From assembly GCA_036345935.2 (NCBI GenBank), contig JADWOT020000001.1, forward strand, positions 33,957,412-34,021,411: DNA of 64,000 nucleotides, in the 5' to 3' direction. Shown here one piece after another: positions 59,838-64,000 of the stretch. A program made the translations under genes and the position numbers. Source of the stretch: Taenia hydatigena (taxonomy: Eukaryota; Platyhelminthes; Cestoda; Cyclophyllidea; Taeniidae). The first letter of the stretch is position 1; every line of letters begins with the position of its first letter. Under the pieces are notes generated by a model. It worked only from the letters and a program-made list of their open reading frames with translations, had not been told where the DNA came from and ran no database searches.

Positions 59838-61125
59838 TTTGTGTCACTTGATTTGCCCCATAGTGGCATGAAATCAAGACCGTTTTATTGCATCTTAAAG
59901 CAAGATGAAATATTGTTTGCCCTTGTTAACCTAAAAGAACTTATGAGTCAAAAGTTAAGATTGAGGCCCTCCTTTGCTTGTACGCTAATGCTTCACTAGC
60001 CCAGTAACTATAAAGAAGGTCATGACTACCGGATTAAGGTTGTGCCCGAATTGCCGCGATGTTTGCAAGTGTTGCGCGATTCTACCTCTTACCGCCTGCT
60101 CTGCAACAAGAGGACAGTGAACTTATAAGGTTATTTAATTTACTGGGCCGCATCAGGCTCATGTAGTGAATCATGAGATAAAAAGGAACGTAAGAGGACA
60201 CAAAGTTCAGCTCTACATCTTATATCTTGTTTTAGCTTCTTCGAGGGTTAAAGACCTGAGACCAGCTGACAAGTTGCTGGATCAATGCATGCTTAAGGCA
60301 ATGGACAAAAAATGCCATAGTGGGGCCAATTTACACTCATTAATAAATGCATTACGAATGGAATATTAAAAAATAATGCTTACCGATGGAAGAAAAAGAG
60401 CTGAAGAGCACAATAAAACCACTAAAATAATCGCTCCTGGCCCCTTTGTCGTGTCCTTCCTGATGCGATAGGTGCTTGCCCAATCAGGTGTGAAGCGCTT
60501 GTTCCTGATTTTGTCGGTAGAAAAAAGGACAACAAAACAAAGTGCGCCCTGAGGGCAGACTTTAGCTGTCACCCTTAAATGGACTAAGCAAATGCAAAGG
60601 AATGAACATTGTATTTTTGCGCGACTCTATGAAGCGATTATGATTAATGACTCGCAAGCAGAGCCGAGTATGTAGCTGCTCTTATTCGGTCTGTGTGCTC
60701 ACTTTCCGATGTCAAATTGTGCCCCTACACTCTTACAACTGATAACAACTAGCTGAAATCTTAGGCATTGCCACCTTTGGGTTTTAGCTTCCTTTCTTGC
60801 CCTAAAGCATTAGCAGTTGAATGCATGTCTGCTGGCACGAGGAATTTAATTGTCTGACTCTGTTAAGCCAATCGACACCTGACTCCTCTTGTGTCTGTTA
60901 TCGGCTCTTGAGTGGCTCCACCTAATTTGAGTGTGACAGAGGCGCTTTGAAATGCGGAGCACAATAGCTCTGGTGTAGGTATGCGCCCCATTACCACAAA
61001 CTGTGCTCAAAGATGCATCATTCACTGAGCGTGGTCGCAGGAAGATAGGGTGAATGATAAGCAAGGTTGTTAAGGCTGTTTCAATTCTCGTAGCCATTTT
61101 CCTTCACTTCAGGAGGAACACCTTT
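59838..61125 (+). repeat. Inverted repeat IR4, left arm (R2 copy 3)
   Basis: Reverse complement of 61,341-62,503, with landmarks 59,845-60,050 with 62,320-62,500, 60,166-60,369 with 62,010-62,180, 60,520-60,720 with 61,780-61,925, and 60,846-61,097 with 61,371-61,620. Its core ('gtggctccacct', 'gcagttgaatgc') also matches IR3, so it belongs to family R2. A Cys-rich peptide CKCCAILPLT is kept in both arms near the outer end. Confidence 0.88.
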
Positions 61126-61340
61126 TATGCATTGTTTGGGTGCCTTACGGTAGTATTAAGATACTAGCCAATATGGGTCAAATGTCACGGTTTGCCTCAG
61201 ACAGCTTGTATTCAAATGGTGACCATGTCGTGCTTTTAAAATGATTACCACCTCTGTGGAATCCTGTAAAGTGTTAAAGATTGTACCTTAAAGTTTCAAA
61301 AGTTTCGAAAACATTAAAATGAATGAAAATTATTTCGTAT
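61126..61340. other. IR4 loop
   Basis: About 215 bp between the arms, without recognised features. Confidence 0.6.
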
Positions 61341-62503
61341 TAAAGGTGTTTCCCCCTGAAGTGAAGGAAAATGGCTGCGAGTATTAAAACAGCCTCAACA
61401 ACCTTGCTTATCATTTGCCCCAACTTCTTGCGACCACGCCCCGCGAATGATGCATCTTTGAGCACAGTTTGTGGTAATGGGGCGCATACCTACACCAGAG
61501 CTATTGTGCTCCGCATTTCAAGGCGCCTCCATCACACCCAAATTTTGGTGGAGCCACTCAAGAGCCGATAACAGACACAAGAGGAGTCACGTGTTGTTTG
61601 GCTTAACAGAGTCAGACAATTAAATTCTTCGTGTCAGCAGTCATGCATTCAACTGCTAATGCTTTAGGGCAAGAAAACAAGCTAAAACGCAAAGGTGACA
61701 ATGCCTAAGATTTAAGCTAGTTGTTAACAGTTGTAAGAGTGTAGAAGCAAAATTTGACATAAGAGAGTGAGCAAACAAGCCGAATAAGAGCAGCTACATA
61801 CTCGGCTCGGCTTGCGAGTCATAAACCATAATCTCTTCGTAGAGTCATAGAGTCATTCCTTTGCATTTGCTTAGTCCATTTAGGGGTGACAACCAAAGGC
61901 TGCCCTCAGGGCGCACTTTGTTTTGTTGTTGCCAGGAGCGATTATTTCAGTGATTCTAGTGTGCTCTTTAGCCCTCTTGTCTTCCGACAGTAAGCATTTT
62001 TTAATAATCCATTCATAATGCATCACTATGGCATTTTTGCCCACTGCCCTAAGCATGCATTGATCTAGCGACCCATCTGCTGGTCGCAGGTCTTTAACCC
62101 TCGAAGAAGTTAAAGCAAGATATAAGATGTAGAGCTGAACTTTCTGTCCTCTTACGTTCCTCTTTATCTCATGATTCCCTACATAGGCTTGATGCGACCC
62201 AGTAAATTAAATACACTTACAAGTTCACTGCCCTCTTATTATTGCAGAGCAGACGGTAAGAGGTAGAATCGCGCAACACTTGCAAGTATTGCAACATTTC
62301 GAGCACAACCCCAATTCGGTAGTCATGAGCTCCTTCATAGCTACTGGGCTAGAGGAGCATTAACGCACAAGCAAAGGAAGACCTCAGTCTTACCTTTAGG
62401 CGCATAAATTCTTTCAGGTCAACAGGAGCAAACAATAATTCATTTTTCTTTAAGATAAAATAAAACGGTCCTGATTTCATGCCACCATGGAGCAAACCAA
62501 GTG
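61341..62503 (-). repeat. Inverted repeat IR4, right arm (R2 copy 4)
   Basis: Partner of 59,838-61,125. Confidence 0.88.
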
Positions 62504-63728
62504 ATTAGATGTGAAACCCTCATTCCTGATTTCCGTCGGTAGTTCATGAGACAAACAAGCGATGCGTGCCTCAAGGATAGTTCATGCTAACACATTTAAT
62601 TACACTGAACAGTGCGGGAGGATAAGTGGTTCATTGATGCAAGACTACATAGAAAGGCGATGGTTCATGACATGCATATAGGACCGACCTCGTCGCTCTT
62701 TCCCTTAACCTTCGTAGTCCCTCTGTCAAGCCAAATTGTGATCTTGACTAGCCCATTCTAGCTACTTGCAGCCCATCTGGACAGTTGACATATTGCATAA
62801 ATCTTAGACACAGCCGCCTATGCGCCCTGCTTTCATTCCTTACACCAGCTAACTAGCAGTTGAATGCGATGACTGCCGACACAAAACTCCAAATACCCGG
62901 TTCTGTTTAGTCATTTCGTCTATTTTTTTGTCCCTTAAGTGGCTCCACCCGAATCGGGTGTGACGGAGGCTCCTTTGAAGAAAAAGTGCGATGAATGGGT
63001 GCGAGCATGCTGTCAATTACCGCAGGTCGCCTAGTCACAATTTCTTTGATGTCTCCGCCTGATCAAATGCAGTACTTGTCATTGTGCTCTGAGTTGTGTC
63101 AATCACATTAAGTTAGGTGGTAATGCTTCGAAGTAGATGACAAGCTATGGAGCAAGCAAAGAGAAAAGGACCTCATCAACATTTTGGGGACCGGTCCTAA
63201 ACAAAAAATTAAGTTCACTTTGTGCATTTGCCCATTCCTGCGTCTGGTCAGCGAAGCAAATCGCAAAATTTAACGTTTAACCTTCTTATCCTTTGGCACA
63301 ACCAAAGTTACCCTACTTTTCACTTGTAGTTCCTGTGCGTACTAATTTATTACGAGTCTTAGAGTGCTTTTGGGGCGGCCACTCTGCTCGACCATTTAGT
63401 CTGCACTTAAAAGTGGAGTTCAAGCAAAATGGTTGACTAGGTGATTCTTCCTAGTTCTCTGTTTTCGTGCTCAATACACACTTCACAGCGCAAATCTTTC
63501 TTTGACCTTCGCTAGTGAAAAGAGCAGAAATTAAAAAGACTAAAATTAAGAAAAAAACTGGCATGATTCCAATGTTTAAATATTTAATTTTAAAGGAACC
63601 CATGTATAAAAAAACATTTTCATAGTAGAGGTTTAAAGAAAACTGTTTATACAAGGCACTTAATACGTTCCCATGTCCAACTAGAAGCGTTTCGAAAATG
63701 TATGTTGGATTAGGGAGAATATTTGGTG
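62504..63728 (+). repeat. R2 copy 5
   Basis: Matches 57,040-57,950 in the same orientation, and the ends coincide at 'gagaatatttggtg'. It starts where the right arm of IR4 ends. Unlike copy 1 it keeps the 'aagccaaattgtgatc' segment, and it carries about 255 extra bp near 63,246-63,500. Confidence 0.85.
63246..63500. mobile_element. Extra segment inside R2 copy 5, possible small insertion
   Basis: Compared with 57,685-57,700, R2 copy 5 has about 255 additional bp between 'ttcctgcgtc' and 'tttgacctt'. I see no clear target duplication or terminal repeat, so this could be an insertion here or a deletion in the other copy. Confidence 0.4.
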
Positions 63729-64000
63729 TCCGGTACAAACTCAATCTATTCCTACTTTTACATCCCATCCAATAGCTTAGTGCGATTGTACTTAATTTCG
63801 ATTTCTGCATTTATTCTCGTTATCGTGAATACTTCTAGAATAAGAGTTACTTTACTCATGATCGCGTGGTGTCGCAGCTCTTTGCTCTTATGGTGCGGTA
63901 GTTAGAAGAAAAGAGGGGCACTGGAACGACAAAATAGAGCAATCTCGTAAGCCTGGTGGAGGAAGGAGGCATGTCTAAGAAGGCAGGAGTTTTGAGTGTA
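63729..64000. other. Window end; no recognised features
   Basis: Nothing recognised. A 60-codon hydrophobic frame at 63,723-63,905 starts in R2 and has no motif. Confidence 0.5.

Noticed and set aside
1..64000. tRNA, rRNA, snRNA genes and CRISPR arrays
   Set aside because: No tRNA box pairs in proper spacing, no rRNA core motifs and no regularly spaced short direct repeats were seen by eye. A covariance-model search was not possible here.

Overview
The window reads as eukaryotic, animal nuclear DNA. Genes are split by spliceosomal introns, open frames are short, repeats are everywhere, and no bacterial operon, rRNA, tRNA or CRISPR array is visible. Protein remnants of USP5 (ubiquitin-specific protease) and LITAF type point to a metazoan. 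Two short solo LTRs with TG...CA ends resemble in size the small TRIM-like LTR elements I recall from tapeworms, so a parasitic flatworm is my best guess. That is inference and cannot be settled from the sequence alone.

The clearest gene is a LITAF-domain gene on the + strand (last four exons about 51,452-53,673). It has both zinc-knuckle halves, a hydrophobic membrane hairpin, splice sites in matching phase and a clean stop. About 1.7 kb downstream lies a decayed second copy of its last exon (55,251-55,359), the same length but with two stops.

The most striking content is a family of broken USP5 / isopeptidase T gene copies. Copy D (38,155-40,754, - strand) keeps six exons in order, from the end of the zinc-finger region through the Cys box to the first UBA domain. 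It is dead: in-frame stops flank the catalytic Cys box and one splice acceptor reads GG. Copies A (about 27,270-27,835, -), B (about 33,830-34,150, -) and C (34,151-34,800, +) are smaller pieces. Retained introns show that they arose by genomic duplication, not retrotransposition.

Layout. 1-6.4 kb: dispersed duplicated blocks and R1-related remnants, then featureless DNA. 6.4-8.8 kb: a 1-kb-armed inverted repeat (IR1). 8.8-15 kb: a duplicated block and simple repeats. 15.5-17.4 kb: an inverted duplication of an unrecognised coding-like exon, with long purine and pyrimidine tracts. 19.9-33.6 kb: a giant inverted repeat (IR2) with about 4.7 kb arms and a 4.2 kb spacer holding USP5 copy A; each arm is itself flanked by inverted copies of family R1. 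33.8-42 kb: USP5 copies B, C and D plus a retroelement pol-tail fragment. 42.9-48 kb: duplicated blocks, including one invaded by two solo LTRs whose target-site duplications and empty-site paralogue are all in the window. 51-55.4 kb: LITAF region. 56.5-63.7 kb: five copies of a second family (R2) in alternating orientation, forming two more inverted repeats (IR3, IR4), with a weak inositol-phosphatase-like remnant between them.

Few genes here can be said to work together. The window is mainly a record of repeated segmental duplication, inversion and decay around one likely live LITAF gene. Exon borders, arm borders and homologies were read by eye. Anything below about 0.5 confidence is a lead, not an annotation.
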